Part shown: one piece after another, positions 7,078-14,898 of the stretch
Layout: every line of letters begins with the position of its first letter
How positions within the stretch are numbered: position 1 is the stretch's first letter
NCBI RefSeq assembly: GCF_009881055.1
Contig: NZ_WXFG01000008.1
Span: forward strand, 1 to 64,000
DNA: 64,000 bases
Direction of reading: 5' to 3'
Source: Peptoclostridium sp.
Lineage (GTDB): Bacteria > Bacillota > Clostridia > Peptostreptococcales > Peptostreptococcaceae
Notes under the pieces: generated by a model
Databases searched by the model: none
The model's input: the letters and a program-made list of their open reading frames with translations, nothing else
What the model was told of the DNA's origin: nothing
Made by a program: the position numbers and the translations under genes

Positions 7078-7749
7078 TTATAGCATTTTCTGACCAATGT
7101 CAATAAGCAGCTTTTCATTGTTGGACTTCATATGACTTAGCACATCCGAGAAATTGCCAAATTCCACAAACTCAACTCCCTGCTCCTTAAGCAGCCTTGC
7201 CAGTTCGCCTTTGGCGTATATAATATCTGCAATGAGCCCTGCACATCTGTCCGAATGACCATCGCCCACGTATATGACTTTTCTGCCTGTCTTCAGGAGT
7301 TTTATTATTTCCAGCTTGCAGCTGCCGCATTTGCTGCATTTGTTGCTGCTGTTTGGGAAATAACCTCGTAGTCCCTCCTCATCGAATTTTATCTGGTTTG
7401 AAAAGTATTCTATTCCCGCTAGATTGTTCTGCAAAAGCACCGGCTCAATCAGAAGGTCGTATCCGTCGCTTACAATATACAGCTCCATTCCTGCAGCAGC
7501 AAGCTCACGCCTGAACTCCCCGAAGTAGGGATCTATCTGCATGCTTCTCGAAAATCGCTCGAGTTCAGACGGCGTTATTTTTATCATGTCTAGCAGCATC
7601 TGACTTATTAGCCTTGCATCATGCATGCCTTCCTGCCAGAGTCTGTCAAGCTCCCTCCATTCAGCTCTTGCATAATTTTTAACAAGCTCGACGCATGTAT
7701 CCTTCAGTGTTATCGTACCATCAAAATCGCAAACTACAATATATTCCAT
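7078..7749 (-). CDS. HAD-superfamily (IB) phosphatase, MtnX/SerB-like
   Basis: Motif I DFDGTIT is at the N-terminus, motif II is VSDGY, and motif IV is GDGHSDRC, so this is a catalytically complete HAD hydrolase of about 223 residues. Overall similarity in layout is to the MtnX-type (2-hydroxy-3-keto-5-methylthiopentenyl-1-phosphate phosphatase) and SerB-like group. No other methionine-salvage genes are nearby, so the substrate is uncertain. A CSKCGSC cluster near residue 140 could bind metal. The ATG at 7749 is preferred over a GTG three codons upstream because GGGAG is correctly spaced only for the ATG. It is divergent from pncB. Confidence 0.8.
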   Translation of the reverse strand: MEYIVVCDFDGTITLKDTCVELVKNYARAEWRELDRLWQEGMHDARLISQMLLDMIKITPSELERFSRSMQIDPYFGEFRRELAAAGMELYIVSDGYDLLIEPVLLQNNLAGIEYFSNQIKFDEEGLRGYFPNSSNKCSKCGSCKLEIIKLLKTGRKVIYVGDGHSDRCAGLIADIIYAKGELARLLKEQGVEFVEFGNFSDVLSHMKSNNEKLLIDIGQKML

Positions 7750-7910
7750 ATGTATCACTCCCGCCGCTGCTTCCTATTGTTTATATTATATCATACACTC
7801 TTGGAAATACAATCAGTCTATGACTCGAATGCCTTGCAGCAGGCTGTTTTTGTACCGTTTCAAGCAGTTGGCGTGCCTTCCATATTGCTTTAATCTAATT
7901 TCATTTTTTG

Positions 7911-7919
7911 TGTTATAAT
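7911..7919 (+). promoter_or_regulatory. Extended -10 promoter of pncB
   Basis: TGT directly before TATAAT (7914-7919) makes an extended -10, which can work without a strong -35; none is seen at the right distance. The start codon of pncB is 59 bp downstream. Confidence 0.5.
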
Positions 7920-7949
7920 AGCTTTGTATGTTTTTTGACAAAAAATAGT

Positions 7950-7956
7950 TGTCGAA
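7950..7956 (+). promoter_or_regulatory. Possible Spo0A box in the pncB leader
   Basis: TGTCGAA matches the core 0A-box and lies between the -10 and the ribosome-binding site. A related TTTTTGACAAAAAA element sits about 12 bp upstream. The 7-base core alone is expected several times in a window of this size, so this is weak. Confidence 0.25.
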
Positions 7957-7978
7957 CAAATTTATAAAGGTGGTACTC

Positions 7979-9409
7979 ATGAAAAATCTGACGCTTCTTA
8001 CAGATCTTTACCAGCTTACCATGATGAACGGTTATCTCAACGAAGGCATTCACGATGACATAGTAGTCTTTGACATGTTTTTCAGGCGAAATCCGTCCTC
8101 AGGGGGTTATACAATAGTTTGCGGCATCGAGCAGCTTGTGGACTACATAAATGATATTCATTTCAGTTCAGGCGATATAGAATATCTGGAGGGACTTGGG
8201 CTTTTCACGCCAGACTTTCTTGAAATGCTTAAAAACTTCAAATTTACAGGGGACATATACGCGGTTGAAGAGGGAACCTTCATGTTCCCGAGCGAACCCA
8301 TAGTAAGGGTCAAAGCTCCTCTATTCCAGGCCCAGCTTATCGAGACTACCCTTCTGAACATAATCAATTTCCAGTCTCTGATTGCAACAAAGGCCTCCAG
8401 GGTGTGCCATGCGGCCCAGGGCGACCCTGTGCTGGAATTTGGACTTAGAAGGGCACAGGGTCCTGATGCCGGGATATACGGCGCCCGCGCTGCAATCATA
8501 GGCGGTTGCAGTGGAACCTCCAATGTGCTTGCCGGCAAAATGTTCAATGTGCCTGTAGTCGGAACGCATGCGCACAGCTGGATCCAAAAATTTGACTCCG
8601 AGTTCGAGGCCTTTATGGCTTATGCCCGATCATATCCTGACAAAGCCATGCTGCTTGTAGATACCTACGACGTACTCAGCAGCGGCGTCCCTAATGCCAT
8701 AAAGGTATTCGACCATATAGCAAGACTGGGACACAAGCCAATGGGCATAAGGATAGATTCGGGCGATCTGGCTTATCTTTCGAAGATGTCAAAGCTTATG
8801 CTTTCGAAGGCCGGCTACAGCGACATTTCGATAACTGCATCCAACGACCTTGATGAATACAAGGTTCAGGAACTCAAAAATATGGACTGTGACATTAACT
8901 CCTGGGGCGTTGGCACAAAGCTTATAACCTCAAGCGATTGTCCTTCGCTCGGAGGAGTATACAAGCTGTGCGCAGCCTCACAGGGCGATACGCTTGTTCC
9001 AAAGATAAAAATATCCGAAGACCCTGAAAAGATTACGAATCCTGGTTTCAAAAAGGTTGTTCGGATATTCGCTGACGAAGGCCAGGCTGAAGCTGACCTT
9101 ATTATGCTTGAGGATGAAAAGATAGATACTCAAAAGCCTCTTACAATATTCCACCCTGTATACAACTGGAAAAAGAAAACCTTCGCCAATTATTCGGTAC
9201 GCGAACTCCTGAAGCCTCTCTTCATAGGCGGCAAGTGCGTCTATAAAAAGCGCAGCGTAATGCAAATACGCGATTTTGTGAAAAGCGAACTGGGAACCCT
9301 GGGTGCACATTACAAACGCATATCTTCACCCGAAACATACAAGGTGGACCTTTCGAACAAGCTGTGGCTGCTTAAAAGGCAGATGCTCCATGATTCAAAG
9401 GTAGAATAG
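7979..9409 (+). CDS. pncB: Nicotinate phosphoribosyltransferase
   Basis: It converts nicotinate and PRPP to nicotinate mononucleotide in the Preiss-Handler route of NAD salvage. The 476-residue product begins LTLLTDLYQLTM, the typical N-terminus of the family. It contains GGCSGTSN, GTHAHSW (the region of the autophosphorylated active-site His) and RIDSGDL (phosphate-binding barrel strand). The ATG at 7979 is used rather than an upstream in-frame ATG because AAAGGTGG precedes it. It is transcribed alone on the plus strand, opposite to its neighbours; no clear terminator separates it from abrB. Confidence 0.95.
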   Translation: MKNLTLLTDLYQLTMMNGYLNEGIHDDIVVFDMFFRRNPSSGGYTIVCGIEQLVDYINDIHFSSGDIEYLEGLGLFTPDFLEMLKNFKFTGDIYAVEEGTFMFPSEPIVRVKAPLFQAQLIETTLLNIINFQSLIATKASRVCHAAQGDPVLEFGLRRAQGPDAGIYGARAAIIGGCSGTSNVLAGKMFNVPVVGTHAHSWIQKFDSEFEAFMAYARSYPDKAMLLVDTYDVLSSGVPNAIKVFDHIARLGHKPMGIRIDSGDLAYLSKMSKLMLSKAGYSDISITASNDLDEYKVQELKNMDCDINSWGVGTKLITSSDCPSLGGVYKLCAASQGDTLVPKIKISEDPEKITNPGFKKVVRIFADEGQAEADLIMLEDEKIDTQKPLTIFHPVYNWKKKTFANYSVRELLKPLFIGGKCVYKKRSVMQIRDFVKSELGTLGAHYKRISSPETYKVDLSNKLWLLKRQMLHDSKVE

Positions 9410-9464
9410 CATGTGTTTGTTAATAAATTTTTCAAATAAAATTATGACAATTATAAAATATATG

Positions 9465-9493
9465 TTGACTTTTATTGCCAATATTGTTATTAT
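9465..9493 (+). promoter_or_regulatory. Sigma-A promoter of abrB
   Basis: TTGACT (9465-9470), 17 bp, TATTAT (9488-9493). The predicted transcription start near 9500 is a few bases before a Spo0A-type box. Confidence 0.7.
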
Positions 9494-9506
9494 TTAATTA
9501 GCTTAT

Positions 9507-9518
9507 TTTGTCGAAAAA
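9507..9518 (+). promoter_or_regulatory. Spo0A box downstream of the abrB promoter
   Basis: TTTGTCGAAAAA contains the full 0A core TGTCGAA (9509-9515) with T-rich and A-rich flanks. It lies at about +10 relative to the predicted start, as in B. subtilis abrB, where phosphorylated Spo0A represses transcription from downstream 0A boxes. Confidence 0.6.
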
Positions 9519-9544
9519 TGCTATATCATGAGGAGGGTTTTAAT

Positions 9545-9787
9545 TTGAAATCTACAGGAGTTGTAAGAAAAGTAGACGAACTGGGAAGAATAGTAATACC
9601 AATAGAGCTTAGAAGGAATCTGTCAATTGCGGAAAAAGACGCACTTGAAATTTATGTTGACGGAGAGTCAATCATACTTAAAAAGTACGAGCCTGCCTGC
9701 ATTTTCTGTGGAAATGCAAAAGACATAAAAGTATACCAGGGCAAGAACATATGTCCTGAATGTCTTAACAACATTTCAAACCTATAG
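9545..9787 (+). CDS. abrB: AbrB-family transition-state regulator with C-terminal zinc-ribbon
   Basis: The 80-residue product has the swapped-hairpin AbrB DNA-binding domain (residues 1-47; GVVRKVDELGRIVIPIELRR is nearly invariant in the family). A C-terminal CxxC...CxxC pair (Cys 52, 55, 70, 73) fits the zinc-binding tail of clostridial AbrB. The start is a TTG at 9545: AGGAGGG lies 7 nt upstream, while the in-frame ATG at 9518 has no ribosome-binding site and would add an unrelated nine-residue extension. In Firmicutes AbrB represses post-exponential genes. The Spo0A box in its promoter region suggests the usual regulatory loop. Confidence 0.93.
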   Translation: MKSTGVVRKVDELGRIVIPIELRRNLSIAEKDALEIYVDGESIILKKYEPACIFCGNAKDIKVYQGKNICPECLNNISNL

Positions 9788-9807
9788 TATAAAATTTAAA
9801 AAAAATG

Positions 9808-9838
9808 TAAAAAGGCAGACTCTGGTCTGCCTTTTTTA
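9808..9838. terminator. Bidirectional terminator between abrB and rsmI
   Basis: AAAAGGCAGAC and GTCTGCCTTTTTT form a strong stem with a 4-nt loop, and T-runs are present in both directions. It serves the convergent abrB and rsmI transcripts. Confidence 0.85.
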
Positions 9839-9889
9839 ATCCCCTTTATTCAAATCAAGATTATAGAATAATTGAATTTTTTCATGAAT

Positions 9890-10729
9890 CTATATATCAT
9901 GCACTTCCCTGTACACGTCATTTTTGGCAATTCCTCTTTTTTTGGCTACAGTTTTTATGGCTTCTTTTTTGTCCATTCCCTGTGAATCCATCAGATACTC
10001 CACGTACTCCCTGTGGCTCATCTCTTCCGTAAAGTCTTCTTCTATCTTTTTTTCCTCTTTCGAGCCGTCAACTATGAGTACGAATTCTCCGCGAGGATGG
10101 TTTTTTGTAAAATGCTCTACTGCATTCTGAAGGGTGGACCTTATATGCTCTTCATGCAGTTTCGTAAGCTCCCTTGATATGCATACCTTTCTGTTTCCGA
10201 GGCCCTCAAGCATGTCAGAAAGCGTGCTCAAAAGCCTATGCGGAGCCTCATAAAATATTACCGTGGCCTTTTCGTATCTGAGCTCCTCAAGCTGAGCCCG
10301 CCTTTCTTTCTTGTCCCTGCTCAAAAAACCAAAAAAGAGGAATCTCCCGGTTGGAAGGCCGGAGCCCACAAGCGCAGTCACGAATGCGGATGGCCCAGGG
10401 AGCACCTCTACTTCTATTCCGCTTTCTATGGCAAGTCTCACGGCATCCTCTCCTGGGTCAGATATTCCAGGCATTCCTGCATCCGACACGAGGGCTATGC
10501 TCTGCCCTTCTAGAAGCTTTGCCATAATTTCGCCCCCCTTCGAGAGCTTGTTGTGTTCGTGATAGCTCATAAGGGGCTTTGATATTCCGTAGTGGTTGAG
10601 CAGCCTTATTGTCCTTCTCGTGTCTTCGGCTGCGATTACGTCTACCTCCTCTAGAACCTTCAGCGTCCTCAGCGTTATGTCCTCGAGGTTTCCAATGGGC
10701 GTTGCGCATATATACAGTTTGCCATTCAT
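9890..10729 (-). CDS. rsmI: 16S rRNA (cytidine1402-2'-O)-methyltransferase RsmI
   Basis: RsmI methylates the ribose of C1402 in the 30S decoding centre. The 279-residue tetrapyrrole-methylase-fold protein shows LYICATPIGNLEDITLRTL at the N-terminus, AAEDTRRT, the SAM-binding GMPGISDPGEDAV and LPGPSAF, all typical of the family. It starts 3 nt after the stop of the upstream methyltransferase gene, so the two are one operon ending at the shared terminator behind abrB. Confidence 0.95.
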   Translation of the reverse strand: MNGKLYICATPIGNLEDITLRTLKVLEEVDVIAAEDTRRTIRLLNHYGISKPLMSYHEHNKLSKGGEIMAKLLEGQSIALVSDAGMPGISDPGEDAVRLAIESGIEVEVLPGPSAFVTALVGSGLPTGRFLFFGFLSRDKKERRAQLEELRYEKATVIFYEAPHRLLSTLSDMLEGLGNRKVCISRELTKLHEEHIRSTLQNAVEHFTKNHPRGEFVLIVDGSKEEKKIEEDFTEEMSHREYVEYLMDSQGMDKKEAIKTVAKKRGIAKNDVYREVHDI

Positions 10730-10731
10730 AT

Positions 10732-11526
10732 CTATATCACCCCTATACTCTTGCTTGAATATATCTCCCTTATCTGGCGGGTGTATTCGCCCGAGGCTCC
10801 GTATATATAAAGAGGCTCGAGTATCTTGAGCTCCGGTCTGCCTCCCTTCGTGAACTGGATAAGCATCATGTTGGGACTCTTGCCGGCGCTCGGATGCACA
10901 AACCTTATCTGCTTTGGTTCAAGCTTGTGGCTTCTTGCGAGGCATATTATGTCCGCCAGCCTTGTAGGTCTGTGCACCATGAAAAACTTGCCTCCGCTCA
11001 TAAGCAGCCTCGATGCCGTGCAGATTACGTCCTCAAGTGAACACATTATCTCATGCCTCGATATGGCTTTCTTATCGTTTGGATTCTTGACACCTGCAGG
11101 GTGCATGTATGGCGGGTTGGATGTTACTACGTGGAAAGTATTGAGCGGCAGATGCGACGGTATGTCCTTGATGTCCATATTCAATATTTCAACCCGCTCT
11201 TGGAGACCGTTGAGCTCCACAGATCGCCTTGCCATATCCGCCACCTCTTCTTGAATCTCCACGCCCAAAACGCTTGCTGCATTGCTTTTGCCTGCTATTA
11301 GTATGGGTATTATACCCGTGCCCGTTCCAAGGTCGACAACCCGTTCGCCTGCCTTTGCCCTGGTGAAATTGGCTAGCAGTACGGCGTCAACCCCAAAGCA
11401 AAAGCCGTCAGTATCCTGTATTATCCGCAGGCCGTTTATCTGCAGGTCGTCTATTCTCTCGTTATCCTTAAGTTTCAATTCCATGTCCTTATCTACTCCA
11501 TAATATTGATTGCATATCAGTGGCAT
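10732..11526 (-). CDS. YabB/TrmN6-like tRNA (adenine-N6) methyltransferase
   Basis: This is a class I SAM-dependent methyltransferase of 264 residues. Motif I is DLGTGTGI (65-72) and the N6-adenine signature NPPY is at 137-140, which places it with the YabB/YfiC group that modifies A37 of tRNA1-Val in E. coli. The substrate here is inferred. The first ATG (11526) has AGGGGTG and a promoter just upstream. An internal ATG at 11484 (MELKLKDNERID) matches the usual family N-terminus and is an alternative start with a weaker ribosome-binding site. It is coupled to rsmI, and yabB-rsmI adjacency is common in Firmicutes. Confidence 0.88.
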   Translation of the reverse strand: MPLICNQYYGVDKDMELKLKDNERIDDLQINGLRIIQDTDGFCFGVDAVLLANFTRAKAGERVVDLGTGTGIIPILIAGKSNAASVLGVEIQEEVADMARRSVELNGLQERVEILNMDIKDIPSHLPLNTFHVVTSNPPYMHPAGVKNPNDKKAISRHEIMCSLEDVICTASRLLMSGGKFFMVHRPTRLADIICLARSHKLEPKQIRFVHPSAGKSPNMMLIQFTKGGRPELKILEPLYIYGASGEYTRQIREIYSSKSIGVI

Positions 11527-11550
11527 AACACCCCTACATGCCTCTCTAAA

Positions 11551-11579
11551 ATTTTAATTCAGTGTACATTCAAATTCAA
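11551..11579 (-). promoter_or_regulatory. Sigma-A promoter of the yabB-like gene and rsmI
   Basis: TTGAAT (11574-11579), 17 bp, TAAAAT (11551-11556) on the minus strand, directly behind the ricT terminator. Confidence 0.6.
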
Positions 11580-11581
11580 TT

Positions 11582-11608
11582 AAAAAAAGCGGCATGACCG
11601 CTTTTTTT
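11582..11608 (-). terminator. Terminator of the tmk-holB-ricT operon
   Basis: AAAAAAAGCGG / CCGCTTTTTTT with a 5-nt loop lies 3 nt after the ricT stop codon. It is T-rich on both sides. Confidence 0.8.
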
Positions 11609-11611
11609 AAT

Positions 11612-12496
11612 TTATTTATCGCTCTCGAGTTGCTTAAGCTCTTTTGCAAGCTCGGCATCAATTGCATCTTGCTTGCCCTTGCTTTTTTTAGGTGCCTCTA
11701 TAAGCTTAATTTCATGCAGCTCGAATTTCCTGATTTCCTTTGCTTCATCCAAAAATACATCGAGTCTCTCCCTCAGTATATCAACAGATGTCACTACGCC
11801 CCTGCCAAAAGGAGTCATCACTATCGAATTTACAGGAGGAGTTTTGCCGAGTGTCGCCTCATATGTCGAATGCTCGTAGTTGAGGCAGCAAAACAGCCTG
11901 CCACAGACTCCGGATATCTTTGTGGGATTAAGCGACAGACTCTGATCCTTTGCCATCTTTATAGACACCGGTTGGAAATCTCCAAGCCATGTGGCGCAGC
12001 AAAGCGGCCTTCCACAGCAACCCAGACCTCCGAGAGATTTCGCTTCGTCTCTTACTCCAATCTGCCTTAGTTCTATTCTTGTCTTGAAAACTGCTGCAAG
12101 GTCTTTGACGAGCTCCCTAAAATCCACCCTACCTTCTGCTGTAAAGTAGAATATGAGCTTGTTCCTGTCAAATGTATATTCAGAATCTATAAGGTACATG
12201 TCGAGTTTGTGGCTTTTGACCTTGTCGTTGCAGACCTGGAACGCCAACATGGCATCTTCCTTGTTCTTTTGATTCGCATATATGTCTTCATCTGTAGCTA
12301 TCCTTATTATCGGCTTGAGAGGAGATATTATTTCCGAATCCTCTACCTCCTTGACACCCACAACTATTTTGCCGAATTCAAGACCCCTTACAGTTTCAAC
12401 TATGACATTCTGGCCCTGCGCCGGCTCGAATTCATTCGGGTCAAAATAATATATCTTTCCTGCTTTTTTGAATCTTATTCCTACGACTTTTACCAT
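11612..12496 (-). CDS. ricT: PSP1-family protein RicT (YaaT)
   Basis: RicT is a subunit of the RicA-RicF-RicT complex, which carries iron-sulfur clusters and in B. subtilis assists RNase Y-dependent mRNA maturation and the phosphorelay to Spo0A. The 294-residue product contains the PSP1 C-terminal domain and the conserved cysteine clusters (CCGRPLCC near 160-167 and CGRLFCC near 193-199) expected to ligate the clusters. A lysine-rich tail ends the protein. It overlaps the end of holB by 7 nt, as in B. subtilis (holB-yaaT), and starts with ATG behind AGAGGTGAT. Confidence 0.93.
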   Translation of the reverse strand: MVKVVGIRFKKAGKIYYFDPNEFEPAQGQNVIVETVRGLEFGKIVVGVKEVEDSEIISPLKPIIRIATDEDIYANQKNKEDAMLAFQVCNDKVKSHKLDMYLIDSEYTFDRNKLIFYFTAEGRVDFRELVKDLAAVFKTRIELRQIGVRDEAKSLGGLGCCGRPLCCATWLGDFQPVSIKMAKDQSLSLNPTKISGVCGRLFCCLNYEHSTYEATLGKTPPVNSIVMTPFGRGVVTSVDILRERLDVFLDEAKEIRKFELHEIKLIEAPKKSKGKQDAIDAELAKELKQLESDK

Positions 12497-13431
12497 CTTA
12501 TCACCTCTTGTATATTTAAAAGCATGGCCTGGACGCTGATGGCAAGGTTGCAGTTGCTCCTTAGCCTCCTTTTGCAGTTATCTAATTCTTCTATTATGCG
12601 AAGTATCTGACCTGCTGAAAATTTGTCCCCCACGCTGTCGATAAAATCCCGCCTGTCGAGATTTATTGTAAACTCCTTGTCGCAATCCATCTTTATTAGT
12701 GCCATATCCCTAAAATAGGTGGTTATTATATCTAGTATTTCACTTACGCTATCCTTATTGCTTTCAAAAAATGATGTGAGCGAAAAAATATTGACCGTAT
12801 TCCCAGCCAGCACAGTTTCTATGAGCCTCTCTGTCTTCTCCCTGAAATCCGAAAATTCCTGTGACTCTATGAGATTTAGTGCGCGCGAAAGAATTCCGTT
12901 TGAAAACGCCGCAATGGCATGAGCCCTCTCGCAGGATAGCTGCTTAATTTCAACAAGATATCCCTGCACCTGCTTTTGCGATAGAGGGAAAAATCTCACG
13001 AGCTCGCATCGCGAAGCCACCGTGGGCAGCAGCATAGACGAGTTCTGGCACAGCAGTATTATTACAGCGTATTCAGGAGGCTCTTCCAGAGACTTAAGCA
13101 GACTGTTTTGAGCCTGGATTGTCATCTTGTCCGCCTCATCAAGCAAATACACCTTTCTTTTCCCATACGGTCTTACCAGGATGTCCTGGCACATGCTCCT
13201 TATCTGAGCAATCTTGAAGGACGTTCCGTCAGGCTCAAGCATGCAAAAATCCGGGCTGTTTCCCGGCTCTTTGCCTTCAAGCAGCAGTCTGGCGTATTGC
13301 AGCGCAAACGTCTTCTTCCCTATACCTGATGGGCCTTCAAATAAATATGCATGGCTAATCCTGCCTTTTTCCAGCGAATTTATTATAAATCTCTTGGCAG
13401 TCTCCTGGCCCAAAATAGTATCAAAGCTCAT
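12490..13431 (-). CDS. holB: DNA polymerase III delta' subunit
   Basis: Delta' is the stator of the clamp loader. The 313-residue AAA+ protein has a GPSGIGKKT P-loop (33-41) and LLDEADKMTIQAQNSLLKSLEEPP (Walker B and SRC-box region). An SRC-type arginine sits in ASRCELVRF. The ATG at 13431 is favoured by GGAGG 10 nt upstream over the in-frame TTG earlier. The short CxxCxxC zinc module found in many delta' proteins after the P-loop helix is absent; only one Cys (63) remains there. The gene lies between tmk and ricT, the standard Firmicute order. Confidence 0.92.
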   Translation of the reverse strand: MSFDTILGQETAKRFIINSLEKGRISHAYLFEGPSGIGKKTFALQYARLLLEGKEPGNSPDFCMLEPDGTSFKIAQIRSMCQDILVRPYGKRKVYLLDEADKMTIQAQNSLLKSLEEPPEYAVIILLCQNSSMLLPTVASRCELVRFFPLSQKQVQGYLVEIKQLSCERAHAIAAFSNGILSRALNLIESQEFSDFREKTERLIETVLAGNTVNIFSLTSFFESNKDSVSEILDIITTYFRDMALIKMDCDKEFTINLDRRDFIDSVGDKFSAGQILRIIEELDNCKRRLRSNCNLAISVQAMLLNIQEVIRW

Positions 13432-13518
13432 TTGAACTGATTCCTCCGACAAATTGCATACATTTACACCTTATTATATCATAAGTTGGCATATAAATAT
13501 CTGCTTAAAATCCGCATC

Positions 13519-14205
13519 CTAAGCCCTGTTTATGGCTTCAATTATACGGCTGTATATTTCCTCGTGTATTTCCTCTATACTCCTTAACTTCCCTTCCAGC
13601 ACACACTCGACAGACGTCCAGCCGTATCTTTCTGCTATCTGGCGGGCGTTTTCATATGTCCTTTTCAGGTAGTCGCTGCTTTTTTCGTGTATGTCCTTCT
13701 CGGACTCGCCTGTGAACTTGTTGTTTCTCTCCCTCATAAGCTCAATACTCACATTTGGAGGCATATCCAGAAAAATCACCTCGTCAGGTGCAGGAAGGCC
13801 GAATTTTTCAAATTCAAAATCCACAAGCCATTCCAGGTACTTCTCCTTTTCGGCATCATCATCTATCTTGGACGCCTGGTGAACCATATTTGACGTGGTA
13901 TATCTGTCTGCTATTACTATTCCGCCGGCCTCATAAAATTCCCGCCATTTTTTCTGGAATGAGGCATATCTATCCACAGCATAAAACGCCGAGGCCGCAT
14001 AGCAGTTTACATCTTCCGGCCTTTCGCCAAACTCCCCTCCAAGATACATCTTGATAAGCGCCGAGGAGTCGCTCCCGTAGTCGGGGTATTCTACCTTCCT
14101 TACATTGAAACCCTCTGCCAGGAGCCTTTCAAAGAGCCTGAGCGTCTGGGTGGCCTTGCCACTTGAGTCTGTTCCGCTTTCTATCACAAAGAGTTTTCCC
14201 TTCAT
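13519..14205 (-). CDS. tmk: Thymidylate kinase
   Basis: It phosphorylates dTMP to dTDP. The 228-residue protein has the P-loop ESGTDSSGKATQT (9-21), the DRY motif in ADRYTTSN, and a LID-like region rich in charged residues. The serine-containing P-loop (SGTDSSGKATQT rather than EGxDGAGKST) marks the variant clostridial/archaeal-like subgroup rather than the E. coli type. The ATG at 14205 is chosen because GGAGG lies 5 nt upstream; two earlier in-frame starts have none. The region upstream carries a cluster of DnaA boxes. Confidence 0.92.
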   Translation of the reverse strand: MKGKLFVIESGTDSSGKATQTLRLFERLLAEGFNVRKVEYPDYGSDSSALIKMYLGGEFGERPEDVNCYAASAFYAVDRYASFQKKWREFYEAGGIVIADRYTTSNMVHQASKIDDDAEKEKYLEWLVDFEFEKFGLPAPDEVIFLDMPPNVSIELMRERNNKFTGESEKDIHEKSSDYLKRTYENARQIAERYGWTSVECVLEGKLRSIEEIHEEIYSRIIEAINRA

Positions 14206-14262
14206 TTCTACCTCCATAAAATACACTCTTGAATATATGAACATTTCAAAAATATGTCCTTA

Positions 14263-14353
14263 TGTGGAAAACGGTGTGGATAAGTCTGATACTGTTTCTG
14301 TTCAGGCATATTCCAAATACTTGTCTTCATGATTGTTATCCACATTGTCCACA
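14263..14353. promoter_or_regulatory. Cluster of four DnaA boxes upstream of tmk
   Basis: Two perfect TTATCCACA boxes (14275-14283 on minus, 14336-14344 on plus) and two one-mismatch boxes (TTTTCCACA at 14263-14271 on minus, TTGTCCACA at 14345-14353 on plus) form two back-to-back pairs separated by about 52 bp. They lie between a minus-strand -10 (TATAAT, 14398-14403) and the tmk start, that is, in the predicted tmk leader. No gene is seen in 14206-14428. Confidence 0.65.
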
Positions 14354-14426
14354 GTTTTTTGTGAAGTTTTATCAATACATATGCACTGTGCATCTCTATT
14401 ATAGTACCTCTATTTGAAAACAAAGG

Positions 14427-14460
14427 CAATAAAAAAGACCCCAATAAGTATTGGGGTCCG
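14427..14460 (-). terminator. Terminator after rpsI
   Basis: GACCCCAAT / ATTGGGGTC with a 4-nt loop, followed by six T in the minus direction, 11 nt after the rpsI stop codon. Confidence 0.85.
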
Positions 14461-14470
14461 TAAGAGCATA

Positions 14471-14863
14471 TTATCTCTTTGAGAACTGTGGAGCTCTTCT
14501 TGCTGCTTTGAGTCCGTATTTCTTTCTTTCCTTCATTCTTGCATCTCTAGTAAGGAATCCAGCCTTCTTAAGTACTGGTCTAAGCTCTGCATCTGCCTTT
14601 ATAAGAGCTCTAGATAGTCCGTGTCTTACAGCACCTGCTTGTCCTGTAAATCCGCCGCCTTCTACTGTAACAAGAACGTCATATTTTCCTTCAGTTTCAG
14701 TTATTACTAGAGGCTGCTTAACTTCAGTCTTAAGAGTTTCGTAATCGAAATACTCGTCCAAATCTCTTTTATTTATTGTTATTTTTCCTTCGCCTGGAAT
14801 AAGTCTAACTCTTGCCACTGCGTGCTTTCTTCTTCCAGTTCCGTAAAATTGTACGCTTGCCAT
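14471..14863 (-). CDS. rpsI: Ribosomal protein S9
   Basis: The 130-residue S9 begins [17 protein letters not shown] and ends with the basic tail that reaches the P-site tRNA, finishing in KR. The penultimate block [17 protein letters not shown] is characteristic. It is the second gene of the universal rplM-rpsI operon, 35 nt after rplM, and is followed by a strong terminator. Confidence 0.98.
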   Translation of the reverse strand: MASVQFYGTGRRKHAVARVRLIPGEGKITINKRDLDEYFDYETLKTEVKQPLVITETEGKYDVLVTVEGGGFTGQAGAVRHGLSRALIKADAELRPVLKKAGFLTRDARMKERKKYGLKAARRAPQFSKR

Positions 14864-14898
14864 CTAAAAGTCCTCCCTTCTTCCGCAAAAATCTGCAA

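Noticed and set aside
9518-9544. Upstream ATG for abrB
   Set aside because: There is no ribosome-binding site before it; AGGAGGG is placed for the TTG at 9545, and the family N-terminus begins there.
11484-11526. Shorter start for the YabB-like methyltransferase
   Set aside because: Kept only as an alternative: the family N-terminus fits it, but the ribosome-binding site is weaker than for the first ATG.
14206-14428. DnaA-box cluster as the chromosomal origin
   Set aside because: dnaA and dnaN are not adjacent, and the uniform minus-strand gene direction places the origin to the right of the window.
14208-14444. Minus-strand open frame of 78 codons upstream of tmk
   Set aside because: It covers the DnaA-box cluster, overlaps the rpsI terminator, has no good ribosome-binding site and no recognisable domain.
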